Shown here piece by piece: positions 7,198 through 14,737 of a stretch of DNA of 14,834 nucleotides. Under the pieces are notes generated by a model that worked only from the letters and a program-made list of their open reading frames with translations, was not told where the DNA came from and did no database searches. The stretch is taken from assembly GCA_964423265.1 (NCBI GenBank), contig CAYREF010000045.1:1-14834 (forward strand), read 5' to 3'. The position numbers and the translations under genes are program-made. This stretch comes from M55B165 sp964423265 (GTDB taxonomy: Bacteria > Actinomycetota > Humimicrobiia > Humimicrobiales > Humimicrobiaceae). The stretch's first letter is position 1; each line of letters opens with the position of its first letter.

Positions 7198-10100
7198 ATG
7201 AAAAAAAAGGGAATTTGCGGGATATGTAGCGCAGGCTGCTGGATAATTGTCGAATATGATGAAGAAGGCAGGATAAAGGATATTAGGCCAGACAAGCAAT
7301 CCCCCATGGGGATTATCTGTAAGCTTGGCGAGCATGCACCAGAAATAATTTATTCCAAAGACAGGCTTCTTTACCCCATGAAAAGAAAAGGAGGGAAGGG
7401 CAACTATAATTTTGAGCGTATTTCCTGGGATCAAGCTTATGATATTATTACTGAAAAACTGGTCTCTATAAAGGATAAATATGATGCAGAAGCTAATGCT
7501 ATTTATACCGGTGTGGGGTGTTTTGAACTTTCTTTCTGCGATATATATCAACCCAAAGGGGTTGCTGTTTCTTCGGCTAGTAGCATTCTTTTCCCCTTTG
7601 GTTCCCCTAATACTATGGGGGTAGGTGCATTATGTTATGTAGCATTTGGCATGATAGCTCCACATGTCACCATGGGAAAAATGTTTATGGATACCTTTTC
7701 GGATATAGAAAACTCTGAACTCATCGTTGTGTGGGGCACTAATCCTGCCACCGACCTTCCCCCAATTGATATGAAGAGAATACTAAATGCCCAAAAACAA
7801 GGTGCTGAAGTTGTAGTTATTGATCCCAGAAAGACTGCAACAGCAAAACTGGCAGATGGGCAATGGGTTCCTATCCGTCCGGGCACAGATGGTGCACTAG
7901 CATTGGGAATGATAAACGTCTTGGTAGAAGAAGAACTTTATGATGAAGATTTTGTTAAGAATTGGACTACCGGCTTTGATGAACTGGTAAACTACACTCA
8001 GCATTACAGGCCGGAAATTGTGGAACATATTACAGGAATCCCAAAAGAAACCATTATAAGATTAGCCAGAAAGATTGCATGCTCAAAGGGAGTTTCCCAG
8101 CTTATGTATACAGGCATGGAATATAGCAACAGTGGAGTTCAAAATATCCGTGCTTCCCTTATATTATGGGGTCTTGCTGGCCAATTAGATGTCCCGGGGG
8201 GTTTGTGCTTTACAATGGACAAAAATAATTTTCCTATTAACAGAGAGGGGTTGGTTGCTAACCTCGATATTGGCCCTAGACTGGGTAAAGATAAATTTCC
8301 TGTTTACATAAAATACAGGGATGAAGCACATGCTAGTGCACTCCCTAAGTCAGTACTGGAAGGAGATCCCTATAAGATACGATCATTGATAATACAAGGT
8401 AGCTCTATTACTACTTCCTGGCCTAATTCGGCCATCTGGGAAAAGACTTTGGAAAAATTAGATTTTCTGGTGACTATAGATAGGCAGTTAACTGCAGATT
8501 CTGCCTATGCTGATTTAGTGCTTCCTGCTACCACTTATTTTGAAAATGTTTCCTATATGACTTACGGCTCTATATTTAGGATCAGGGAAAGAATGATAGA
8601 GCCTTTGGGAGAAGCAAGAAGTGATTTTTTTATACTCGCCGAACTTGCAAAAAGACTTGGATACGGGCATCTTTATCCCCAAACAGAAGAAGAATTGCTA
8701 AGGTATGTTCTAAAAGGGTCTGGTTTTTCCCTGGAAGAAGTAAGAAAAGCAGGAGGTACGGTATCAATAGATACTGAGATGATGCAATATAAAAAATGGG
8801 AAAAGGGGAACCTGAGAAAAGACGGAAAAGTTGGATTTGACACTCCTAGCGGGAAATTTGAACTTGCCTCCAACATCCTAGATGAACATGGCTATGAACC
8901 GCTCCCAAAGTACTCTGAGCCAAAAGAGGGCCCTGTCTCCCAGCCAGAACTATTTAAAAAATTTCCGCTAGTTTTTAATTCGGGGGCAAGGGTGAATACA
9001 AGTTTTCATACTCAGCACCATGGCATAAAAGGCCTTAACAAAAATAGGCCTGAGCCGACAGTTATGGTAAACAGCAAAGATGCGGAAAAAAGGGGTATTG
9101 AAAATGGTGAGAAGGTAATGATAAAAACTCCCCGTGGGAGTGTAGTCCAAAGAGCAATAGTCACAGAAGACATTAAAGAAGGATGTATTGAGGCAAATCA
9201 TGCCTGCGGAAGCCCAATTGGGCCTGAGGCATGGCGCAATACTAATATTAACAGCCTTACAGACCTTGATAACTATGACCCTATTTCAGGTTTTCCTGTG
9301 TACAAAGCTTTGTTGTGCGATATAGTCAAAATCGAAAATGAAAATGATACTTTGGTTCTTGATTCGGGCGAAGCAAAATCTAGTGAAATTGAAGTAACAA
9401 AAATTAAAGAGTCAGATAAAACTATATATTTAGATAATAATGCTACTACTGAAATTGCAGATGAAGTTAAGGAATATATGGAAGAGGTGTTTGATATATA
9501 TGGAAATCCCTCAAGTGTCCATAATGAAGGTAAAAAAGCAAAAAAAATAATAGATAAAGCACGGCGGCAGGCTGCGCAGCAGCTAAACTGTACAATTAAA
9601 AGAATTATTTTTACTGCATCGGGAACTGAATCAGATAACATTGCCATAAAAGGGGTGGCCTTAGCAAATAAGGGGAAAAGGAACCACATAATCACTTCTT
9701 CGGTTGAGCATCCCGCAGTCTTAAATAGTTGCAAATGGCTTGAAACTCAAGGGTTTAGGGTTAACTATCTTCCTGTTGATAAAACAGGAACAGTTAATCC
9801 TGATGATGTTAAAAAGCTTATATCTGAAGAAACCTGTCTGGTAACTATTATGCTGGCAAATAATATTACCGGCACAATACAACCCATAAAAGAAATTTCC
9901 AGCATCACCAGAGAAAGACAAATTGTATTCCATACAGACGCTGTTCAAGCTATGGGCAAAATTCCTATAGATGTTAAAGATTTAGGAGTTGACTTGCTAA
10001 CTATTTCTTCACATAAACTGTATGGACCAAAGGGTATTGGCGCATTATACATAAGAAAAGGAACAAGCCTTGAGACTTTGATTCATGGCGGGGGACAAGA

Positions 10101-10572
10101 ATATGGAATGCGTTCTGCCACCGAAAATTTGTTAGGAATTGCTGGATTTGGAAAAGCGATAGACATGGTACCAAAATACCTTAACCACATGAGCGAGATT
10201 AAAAAACTCCGGGACAGGCTTGAATCAGGGCTAAAGGAAATTATACCTAATTATGTATTAAACGGTAGCTGGAATAACCGTTTACCCAATACCTTAAATA
10301 TTACTATTCCCGGGATAAGAGGTGAATCTATTATGCTGGAAGCTGCTAAAAGAGGATTATGCTTTTCCTCAGGTTCTGCATGCCATTCTGGCTCGGCTGA
10401 TCCCTCCCATACCCTTCTGGCTATGGGTCTTAGTGAAGATGAGGCTCATTGTTCACTTAGATTTTCCCTGGGATATAGGACAAGTGAAGAGCAAATACTT
10501 AAATCCCTTAGTATAATAAAAGAAATAATTAATAATTCTAAAAATATTATAAGGTTTATTCCGTGCAAATAG
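7198..10572 (+). CDS. Metallopterin (Mo/W) ergothioneine synthase fused to cysteine desulfurase
   Basis: 1124 residues with two complete modules. Residues 1-725 are a bis-pterin Mo/W oxidoreductase: an N-terminal [4Fe-4S] motif C7-x2-C10-x3-C14-x26-C41, then LFPFGSPNTMGVGALCYVAF with C146 as probable metal ligand, ELIVVWGTNPATD (174-186), VVVIDPRKTATAKLADGQWV (from about 203), and a C-terminal pterin-binding domain around 590-720 (VMIKTPRGSVVQRAIV). After a short charged linker, residues 742-1115 are a NifS/IscS-type desulfurase: IYLDNNATT, SVEHPAVL, FHTDAVQAMGK, the PLP lysine K940 in SSHKLYGPKG, and the sulfur-carrying C1062 in FSSGSACHSGS. No Tat signal, so cytoplasmic. The architecture (acetylene-hydratase-like module plus desulfurase) matches the metallopterin-dependent ergothioneine synthase described from Caldithrix abyssi, and the next gene is egtD. 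Predicted reaction: hercynine plus cysteine-derived sulfur to ergothioneine without oxygen. The 100-N gap ends 4 nt before the ATG, so no ribosome binding site is seen and the start is provisional. Confidence 0.88.
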   Translation: MKKKGICGICSAGCWIIVEYDEEGRIKDIRPDKQSPMGIICKLGEHAPEIIYSKDRLLYPMKRKGGKGNYNFERISWDQAYDIITEKLVSIKDKYDAEANAIYTGVGCFELSFCDIYQPKGVAVSSASSILFPFGSPNTMGVGALCYVAFGMIAPHVTMGKMFMDTFSDIENSELIVVWGTNPATDLPPIDMKRILNAQKQGAEVVVIDPRKTATAKLADGQWVPIRPGTDGALALGMINVLVEEELYDEDFVKNWTTGFDELVNYTQHYRPEIVEHITGIPKETIIRLARKIACSKGVSQLMYTGMEYSNSGVQNIRASLILWGLAGQLDVPGGLCFTMDKNNFPINREGLVANLDIGPRLGKDKFPVYIKYRDEAHASALPKSVLEGDPYKIRSLIIQGSSITTSWPNSAIWEKTLEKLDFLVTIDRQLTADSAYADLVLPATTYFENVSYMTYGSIFRIRERMIEPLGEARSDFFILAELAKRLGYGHLYPQTEEELLRYVLKGSGFSLEEVRKAGGTVSIDTEMMQYKKWEKGNLRKDGKVGFDTPSGKFELASNILDEHGYEPLPKYSEPKEGPVSQPELFKKFPLVFNSGARVNTSFHTQHHGIKGLNKNRPEPTVMVNSKDAEKRGIENGEKVMIKTPRGSVVQRAIVTEDIKEGCIEANHACGSPIGPEAWRNTNINSLTDLDNYDPISGFPVYKALLCDIVKIENENDTLVLDSGEAKSSEIEVTKIKESDKTIYLDNNATTEIADEVKEYMEEVFDIYGNPSSVHNEGKKAKKIIDKARRQAAQQLNCTIKRIIFTASGTESDNIAIKGVALANKGKRNHIITSSVEHPAVLNSCKWLETQGFRVNYLPVDKTGTVNPDDVKKLISEETCLVTIMLANNITGTIQPIKEISSITRERQIVFHTDAVQAMGKIPIDVKDLGVDLLTISSHKLYGPKGIGALYIRKGTSLETLIHGGGQEYGMRSATENLLGIAGFGKAIDMVPKYLNHMSEIKKLRDRLESGLKEIIPNYVLNGSWNNRLPNTLNITIPGIRGESIMLEAAKRGLCFSSGSACHSGSADPSHTLLAMGLSEDEAHCSLRFSLGYRTSEEQILKSLSIIKEIINNSKNIIRFIPCK

Positions 10573-10575
10573 GAG
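10571..10575 (+). promoter_or_regulatory. egtD ribosome binding site overlapping the upstream stop codon
   Basis: AGGAG overlaps the TAG stop of the fusion gene and lies 5 nt before ATG 10581. It selects this ATG over the in-frame GTG at 10563, which lies inside the upstream gene and has no such site. The layout implies translational coupling of the two genes. Confidence 0.75.
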
Positions 10576-10580
10576 TAGAA

Positions 10581-11576
10581 ATGAAAAAAAAGACTTATTT
10601 ATTACAGCAGAAAGAAGATATAAAGTTTAAAACGAAACAGGAATTTGCCAGGGATGTCTTAAAAGGTCTGTCTAAACCATTAAAGTCACTTCCATCAAAG
10701 TATATATATGACAGTGAGGGAAGCAGGTTATTTAAAGAAATAACCAAGCTGCCTGAATATTATCTTACAACCACAGAAATGGAAATTTTAAAAAATAACA
10801 GAAAACAAATCTGTAATAAAATTGGCAATAAAGAATTTAACCTGATAGACCTGGGGTGCGGAGACGGGAAAAAGACCGGCGTCCTGCTCCAAGAATTACA
10901 AAAAAATGACTGCAATTTTTACTTTTTTCCCATCGACATATCGGAAGATGCTATAGCTGAATTTACAGATAATTTAAAAAATGAGTTTCTTGATTTACAA
11001 ATCAGGGGATTAGTCTCAGAATATTTTGAAGGACTTTCCTGGCTTTCATCTAAGAACAATAAAAGAAATGTGGTGCTTTTCCTCGGCTCAAATATAGGAA
11101 ACTTTAATCCTATAAAAACAAAATCATTTTTGTCCAGTCTTTGGAAGTCGCTAAATAATGGTGACCTAGTTTTGATTGGCTTTGACTTAAAAAAAAATAT
11201 AGATTTAATGACCAAAGCATATAATGATAAACAGGGCATTACAGCTGCTTTTAATAAAAATCTTTTAAAAAGGATAAACAGTGAACTTAAAGGTAATTTT
11301 GACCTAAATCAGTTTGAATTCTATGCTACCTATGATAAAACTGAAGAGGCAGTAAAAAGCTTTCTTATAAGTAAGAAAAAGCAAAAAGTCTTTATCCAAA
11401 AATTAAATAAATTCTTTACATTTAAGGCACGGGAACCAATACATACTGAATCTTCATATAAGTATCATTTTGAAAGAATAAAAGAGATGGCAGGTAATAA
11501 TAATTTTGAGATTGTAGAGAATTTTTTTGATACTAATAGCTATTTTGTGGACAGCCTGTGGAAAGTGGTTAAGTAA
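10581..11576 (+). CDS. egtD: L-histidine N-alpha-methyltransferase (hercynine-forming)
   Basis: 331 residues, close to the usual EgtD length of about 320. Motifs in order: YIYDSEGSRLFKEITKLPEY followed by Y, L and TTTEMEIL (the D-x-x-G-S-x-L-F...LPEYY block with the substrate-contacting tyrosine); the S-adenosylmethionine loop DLGCGDGKKT (90-99); FFPIDIS; LFLGSNIGNF with the asparagine that contacts histidine; GFDLKKN; YNDKQGITAAFNKNLLKRIN; and HTESSYKYHFERI, where E290 and S292 match the EgtD residues that bind the amino group. The enzyme methylates L-histidine three times to hercynine, the substrate for sulfur insertion. It starts 8 bp after the metallopterin synthase with its own ribosome binding site touching the upstream stop, so both are made from one message. 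No egtA, egtB, egtC or egtE is present, consistent with a direct anaerobic route that bypasses gamma-glutamylcysteine. Confidence 0.9.
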   Translation: MKKKTYLLQQKEDIKFKTKQEFARDVLKGLSKPLKSLPSKYIYDSEGSRLFKEITKLPEYYLTTTEMEILKNNRKQICNKIGNKEFNLIDLGCGDGKKTGVLLQELQKNDCNFYFFPIDISEDAIAEFTDNLKNEFLDLQIRGLVSEYFEGLSWLSSKNNKRNVVLFLGSNIGNFNPIKTKSFLSSLWKSLNNGDLVLIGFDLKKNIDLMTKAYNDKQGITAAFNKNLLKRINSELKGNFDLNQFEFYATYDKTEEAVKSFLISKKKQKVFIQKLNKFFTFKAREPIHTESSYKYHFERIKEMAGNNNFEIVENFFDTNSYFVDSLWKVVK

Positions 11577-11692
11577 GTTTTTTTATTGATTAGGAGAATT
11601 AAAATTACATAACCTTTGCTTAATATTGTATCGTGTAGCAGATAAGAGCACTATAAGCAGTGTAAATAGAATTAAAAAGTGTTCTAAAATAA

Positions 11693-11720
11693 TTGGCTTT
11701 TTAGGTCTGAAATTTAATAT
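11693..11720 (+). promoter_or_regulatory. Possible sigma-70-like promoter before the VTT gene
   Basis: TTGGCT (11693-11698), 16 bp, TAATAT (11715-11720); each hexamer matches consensus at four of six positions. Transcription would begin about a dozen bases before the ATG at 11741. This is weak, but the 164-bp spacer after egtD suggests a separate transcription start. Confidence 0.3.
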
Positions 11721-11740
11721 ATTTTTAATACTAACCGCAC

Positions 11741-12463
11741 ATGTCAAATAGCTTTTATAAAATAAATGGAATCTTTAAAAAATTATATTTAAAGCTGGAC
11801 TGGGTTAAAATTCCTATTATGGTTGGGTTACTTATGCTACTAACCTGGATTATTTTTATTTTTTTCGATTTTAAATTTCTTCAGAAAGCAATTGATAGCA
11901 TTTCATCCAGATCTTCCTTCTCTGTTTTTTGGATACTTGCAGGCTTTCTAGGAATAGATGTCATTTTGCCTGTACCCAGTACAGTTATTTTTACCCTAGC
12001 AGGCAATATTTTAGGTATTTATTTGGGTATGTTCTCAATTACAGTTGGAATGTTAATTTGTTCAGTAGCAGGGTATATATTAGGTTATTATTCTGAGAAA
12101 AGCTTTCTAAAAAAATTAATTTCTAAAAAAGATAGAAAGAGAATGCAGCTATGGAATTTAAAAAGTGGTCACTGGTTAATAATTATCTCAAAGGGTTTGC
12201 CCATAGTTAATGAGTCACTATGCCTTACATGTGGATTAACAAAAATGAGCTTTAAAAAATATATGACTTTCTCATTTGCAGGCATTCTACCCTTAGCTTT
12301 TGCCTATTCTTTTTTTGGGTCCATTGCAGAAACTATCGAGCAGGTATTAATGGTAATATGTTTTGGATTTTTAATTTCTTTTATGGTAGCAATTTTAATA
12401 AAGAAAAAGTGGAACAACAGTAAACCTAATAGAGAATCTGATAAAAAAAATGACCTGCTGTAA
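11741..12463 (+). CDS. VTT/DedA-family (TVP38-like) integral membrane protein
   Basis: 240 residues with several hydrophobic helices: about 24-43 (IPIMVGLLMLLTWIIFIFF), 62-105 as a re-entrant pair around GIDVILPVPSTVIFTLAGNI, then ITVGMLICSVAGYILGYY, and two C-terminal spans (AGILPLAFAYSFFG and VLMVICFGFLISFMVAILI) before a basic tail. The proline/glycine block followed by KGLPIVNESLCLTCGLTKM and FKKYMTF fits the VTT domain shared by DedA, TVP38 and TMEM41. Such proteins are linked to lipid scrambling or undecaprenyl-phosphate recycling and membrane homeostasis; the substrate of this one cannot be told. No Shine-Dalgarno is evident before the ATG at 11741, which lies 164 bp after egtD, so membership of the same operon is uncertain. 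Confidence 0.8.
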   Translation: MSNSFYKINGIFKKLYLKLDWVKIPIMVGLLMLLTWIIFIFFDFKFLQKAIDSISSRSSFSVFWILAGFLGIDVILPVPSTVIFTLAGNILGIYLGMFSITVGMLICSVAGYILGYYSEKSFLKKLISKKDRKRMQLWNLKSGHWLIIISKGLPIVNESLCLTCGLTKMSFKKYMTFSFAGILPLAFAYSFFGSIAETIEQVLMVICFGFLISFMVAILIKKKWNNSKPNRESDKKNDLL

Positions 12464-12539
12464 CAATTACAACTTTTCTAATAAAATTTTGAACCATTTT
12501 AATATTTGAAGATTTTTTTTTATCTCAATTTTTTATCAA

Positions 12540-12568
12540 TTGACTAAAAATAAATGATTATAGATAAT
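12540..12568 (+). promoter_or_regulatory. Strong sigma-70-like promoter of the sugar-dehydrogenase-like gene
   Basis: TTGACT (12540-12545), exactly 17 bp, GATAAT (12563-12568). Each hexamer has five of six consensus bases. Transcription would start near 12575, giving a leader of about 70 nt that contains the hairpin at 12592-12616 and the AGGAG at 12635-12639. Confidence 0.65.
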
Positions 12569-12591
12569 AAAATAGGTGGATTCATTTGATG

Positions 12592-12616
12592 GGTTTACTT
12601 AAAAATTAATCAAACC
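12592..12616 (+). repeat. Inverted repeat in the leader of the sugar-dehydrogenase-like gene
   Basis: GGTTTACTTAA (12592-12602) and TTAATCAAACC (12606-12616) pair at 9 of 11 positions around an AAA loop. It lies between the promoter and the ribosome binding site, so it could be an operator for a repressor or an mRNA leader hairpin. It has no T-tract. Confidence 0.45.
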
Positions 12617-12646
12617 TTCTAATCTTATTATGAAAGGAGCTATAAA

Positions 12647-13744
12647 ATGAAGCCTGAACAAGACTGGTGGGTTTTTCCTGGTTTTGAATTAAAGCTTATA
12701 GCAAAAGGGCTTAACCTACCGGTAAATATTGCTGTTACCCATAATAATAAAAGTAATGTATTGCTATATGTAACAGAACTTTATGGACAGGTCAGAACTA
12801 TTACTAAAGACTACAAGGTCTACACATATGCCCAAGAGCTGTTAAACTACAAGCCTGTACCGGAAATTCCAGGCCAAGGAGAATCCGGAGTTACAGGAAT
12901 TTGTATAGAACCAGAGTCCGGTGATCTTTTTGTATCCATGCTTTATGAAGATAAGAAAGAAATAAAGGGAAAGCTGGTAAGGATGAAAAGCAAAGATGGC
13001 CTTAAAGTAGGCAACATGGATACCATAATAGATGATATACCATCAACCACCAAAGCGCATCAAATTCAGGCACCAAGTATTGGCTTTGATGGTAAGCTTT
13101 ACCTGAATGTAGCCGATGGAGGTTCATGGGAAAAATCTCCCCAGGATGATAATGACCTCAGGGGTAAAATTTTAAGGATGAACCTAGACGGAAGCATACC
13201 TAAAGATAACCCGGTTAAAGGAAGTCTTGTTTTTGCCAAAGGTTTTAGAAATCCATTTGGTGCAGCCTGGAGAAAAAGCGATAAATCATTATATGTAACC
13301 ATAAATGGTCCTGCCGTAGACGATGTGCTTGCTAAAGTAGAGGCGGGAGGAAATCATGGTTGGTATGGCGATATGAGGACTAATGCGCTTTTCTGGTGGC
13401 ATTTTACTCAGGCTCCCACAGCATTGGATTTCATGCAAGATGGCCAATTTCACTCAAGATTTTCTGATGAGATTTTCGTAGCGCTATTTGGTGATTCTTA
13501 CCAAAAGGGACGTCAAGTAAAGGGCAAAAAAATAGTAAAGATGAGAATAAATAAAACAGCTACAGGCATAAGCTCTTATGATGAATTTGTAACCTATACC
13601 GGTAAAGGCGCAGCATCACCTTGTGGCCTAGCTTTTGGTAATGAAGGATTATATTTCAGTGATCTACATGGGGGAAATATTTACCTTGTAAGGCCAAGGG
13701 AGGATTATGATTTTGATAAGGAAATGGAACATGTTTTTCCATAA
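12647..13744 (+). CDS. Glucose/sorbosone dehydrogenase-like beta-propeller protein, no signal peptide
   Basis: 365 residues with the GSDH (soluble quinoprotein sugar dehydrogenase) propeller: LNLPVNIAVT at the start, GVTGICIEPESGDLFVSMLY, AHQIQAPSIGFDGKLYLNVA followed by DGG (H138 at the usual catalytic histidine place), DLRGKILRMNLDGSIP, FAKGFRNPFGAAWR (R201 at the expected cofactor-contact arginine), VEAGGNHGWYGDM and ASPCGLAFGNEGLYFSDLHG. The ATG has a clear AGGAG 7 nt upstream and a strong promoter. Most family members are secreted, but this one starts MKPEQDWWVFPGFELK with no signal peptide, so it is either cytoplasmic or exported by an unseen route. PQQ binding and sugar oxidation are family inferences; many GSDH-fold proteins in anaerobes are uncharacterised. 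Its stop is 2 bp from the end of the convergent dehydrogenase gene. Confidence 0.8.
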   Translation: MKPEQDWWVFPGFELKLIAKGLNLPVNIAVTHNNKSNVLLYVTELYGQVRTITKDYKVYTYAQELLNYKPVPEIPGQGESGVTGICIEPESGDLFVSMLYEDKKEIKGKLVRMKSKDGLKVGNMDTIIDDIPSTTKAHQIQAPSIGFDGKLYLNVADGGSWEKSPQDDNDLRGKILRMNLDGSIPKDNPVKGSLVFAKGFRNPFGAAWRKSDKSLYVTINGPAVDDVLAKVEAGGNHGWYGDMRTNALFWWHFTQAPTALDFMQDGQFHSRFSDEIFVALFGDSYQKGRQVKGKKIVKMRINKTATGISSYDEFVTYTGKGAASPCGLAFGNEGLYFSDLHGGNIYLVRPREDYDFDKEMEHVFP

Positions 13745-13746
13745 TC

Positions 13747-14514
13747 TCATTTTCTTATCTCCAAACAGCTGCCTTTACCTATCCTGATTCTGCCGGCCAA
13801 TAGATTTATTACTTTATCCGCTACCTCTTCTGGCATAAGCAGATTTTCTAGCGGTGTCCCTATGGGGTTATCTGTACCCAATGATTTTTTAACTTCTTTA
13901 GGTTCTACCCCATATTGTTGCGCAGTCATCTGATAATGCATATTAGTAAGCACTGAGCCTGGACAGATTGCATAAGCAGTTATGCCACTTCTTTTAACTT
14001 CAGCTTCTTTTACTATTCCTTCCGTGAAAGCAATTACAGCTGACTTGACAGCATTGTAAGGAAGGAGCCGGGGAGATGTATGTTTGCCGGCAAGGGAGGA
14101 GAAATTTATGATTATGCCAGATTTTTGCTTCTCCATTTCCTTGATAGCTTTTTTGCTCAAGCTAATAAGGGCTTTAAGGCCGGTGTCTACAATCTCTGAT
14201 ATAACTGAATCCGGAATATCGGTAAGGTATTTGCTTACCGATATAGCTGCTGAATTTATAAGGCAGTCGACCCTCCCGTATCTACTAATACTGGCATCTA
14301 TTATTTTATCCTGGGTACTTATATCTCTTATGTCCCCAATTATATAGCATGCATTAACAAAATCTTTTAGCTCATCTTTTAGCTTCTTTATACTCTTCTT
14401 ATCTCTATCCACTAAAATAAGATTTGCTTTTTCCCTGGCCAGTTTTGTAGAAATTTTGGAGCCGATGCCTCCAGCAGCTCCAGTTATTAAAATAATACTG
14501 TCTGCTAACTTCAA
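13747..14514 (-). CDS. Short-chain dehydrogenase/reductase (SDR), NAD-type
   Basis: 255 residues, the classical SDR size. Visible motifs: TGAAGGIG (11-18, TGxxxGxG cofactor loop), D36 at the end of strand 2 (favours NAD over NADP), GDIRD (60-64), NSAA (87-90, in place of NNAG), the catalytic serine near 139/140 in INFSSLAGK, and Y153-x3-K157 in YNAVK; CPGSVLTNM follows. All catalytic residues are intact. The substrate cannot be told, as SDRs act on many alcohols and ketones. It starts at TTG 14514, chosen because a near-perfect AAAGGAGG lies 7 nt upstream and no ATG is nearby. It converges with the propeller gene with only 2 bp between stops, so neither gene has a terminator in between and the transcripts should overlap. 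Confidence 0.9.
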   Translation of the reverse strand: MKLADSIILITGAAGGIGSKISTKLAREKANLILVDRDKKSIKKLKDELKDFVNACYIIGDIRDISTQDKIIDASISRYGRVDCLINSAAISVSKYLTDIPDSVISEIVDTGLKALISLSKKAIKEMEKQKSGIIINFSSLAGKHTSPRLLPYNAVKSAVIAFTEGIVKEAEVKRSGITAYAICPGSVLTNMHYQMTAQQYGVEPKEVKKSLGTDNPIGTPLENLLMPEEVADKVINLLAGRIRIGKGSCLEIRK

Positions 14515-14529
14515 AATATTGCCTCCTTT
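14512..14529 (-). promoter_or_regulatory. Ribosome binding site and TTG start of the SDR gene
   Basis: On the minus strand AAAGGAGG (14529-14522), 7 nt, then TTG (14514-14512). The near-perfect Shine-Dalgarno decides a non-ATG start and confirms that the host uses anti-SD-based initiation. Confidence 0.8.
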
Positions 14530-14616
14530 AATATTTGGAAAACTATTTCTTAGCTATTTTGTTTTGGCCTAAATTCAGCTCAAAATGACTTTATACTCTT
14601 TTGTTATCTTTATGTC

Positions 14617-14648
14617 CCAGAAATATAAAGTTTTTTTTTCTTTCCTGG
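14617..14648 (-). repeat. Imperfect hairpin, possible insertion-sequence end
   Basis: CCAGAAA (14617-14623) and TTTCCTGG (14641-14648) pair with one bulged base around an A/T-rich loop. It lies about 90 bp beyond the transposase stop, within reach of the right end of an IS200/IS605 element, whose ends carry subterminal hairpins. It could also be a chance hairpin. Confidence 0.25.
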
Positions 14649-14679
14649 AACCTTATTTTTAATATCGTTTCTTCTTCAA

Positions 14680-14703
14680 GCCCCAGCACTATAGGACAGG
14701 GGC
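14680..14703 (-). repeat. GC-rich hairpin just downstream of the TnpA stop
   Basis: GCCCC (14680-14684) and GGGGC (14699-14703) form a perfect 5-bp stem with a further G:C pair inside, in otherwise AT-rich DNA. It begins 35 bp after the transposase stop, reading on the minus strand. IS200/IS605 elements carry imperfect hairpins at their ends that are recognised by TnpA, so this is the best candidate for the element's right-end hairpin. A terminator is less likely because no T-tract follows. Confidence 0.35.
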
Positions 14704-14737
14704 AAAGAGCTTTTTCTAATTCAAAAATAGAAGATTT

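Noticed and set aside
7059..7551. Minus-strand open frames running across the N gap
   Set aside because: They are open only because N codons cannot be stops, and they are antisense to the Fe-S end of the synthase.
7198..9380. Formate dehydrogenase or nitrate reductase identity for the N-terminal module
   Set aside because: There is no (Seleno)Cys-His-Gly motif, no Tat signal, no partner Fe-S or membrane subunits, and the protein is fused to a desulfurase next to egtD.
11645..11685. AGAGCACT/AGTGTTCT inverted repeat after egtD as a terminator
   Set aside because: 7 of 8 pairing across a 25-base loop with no following T-tract; too weak to call.
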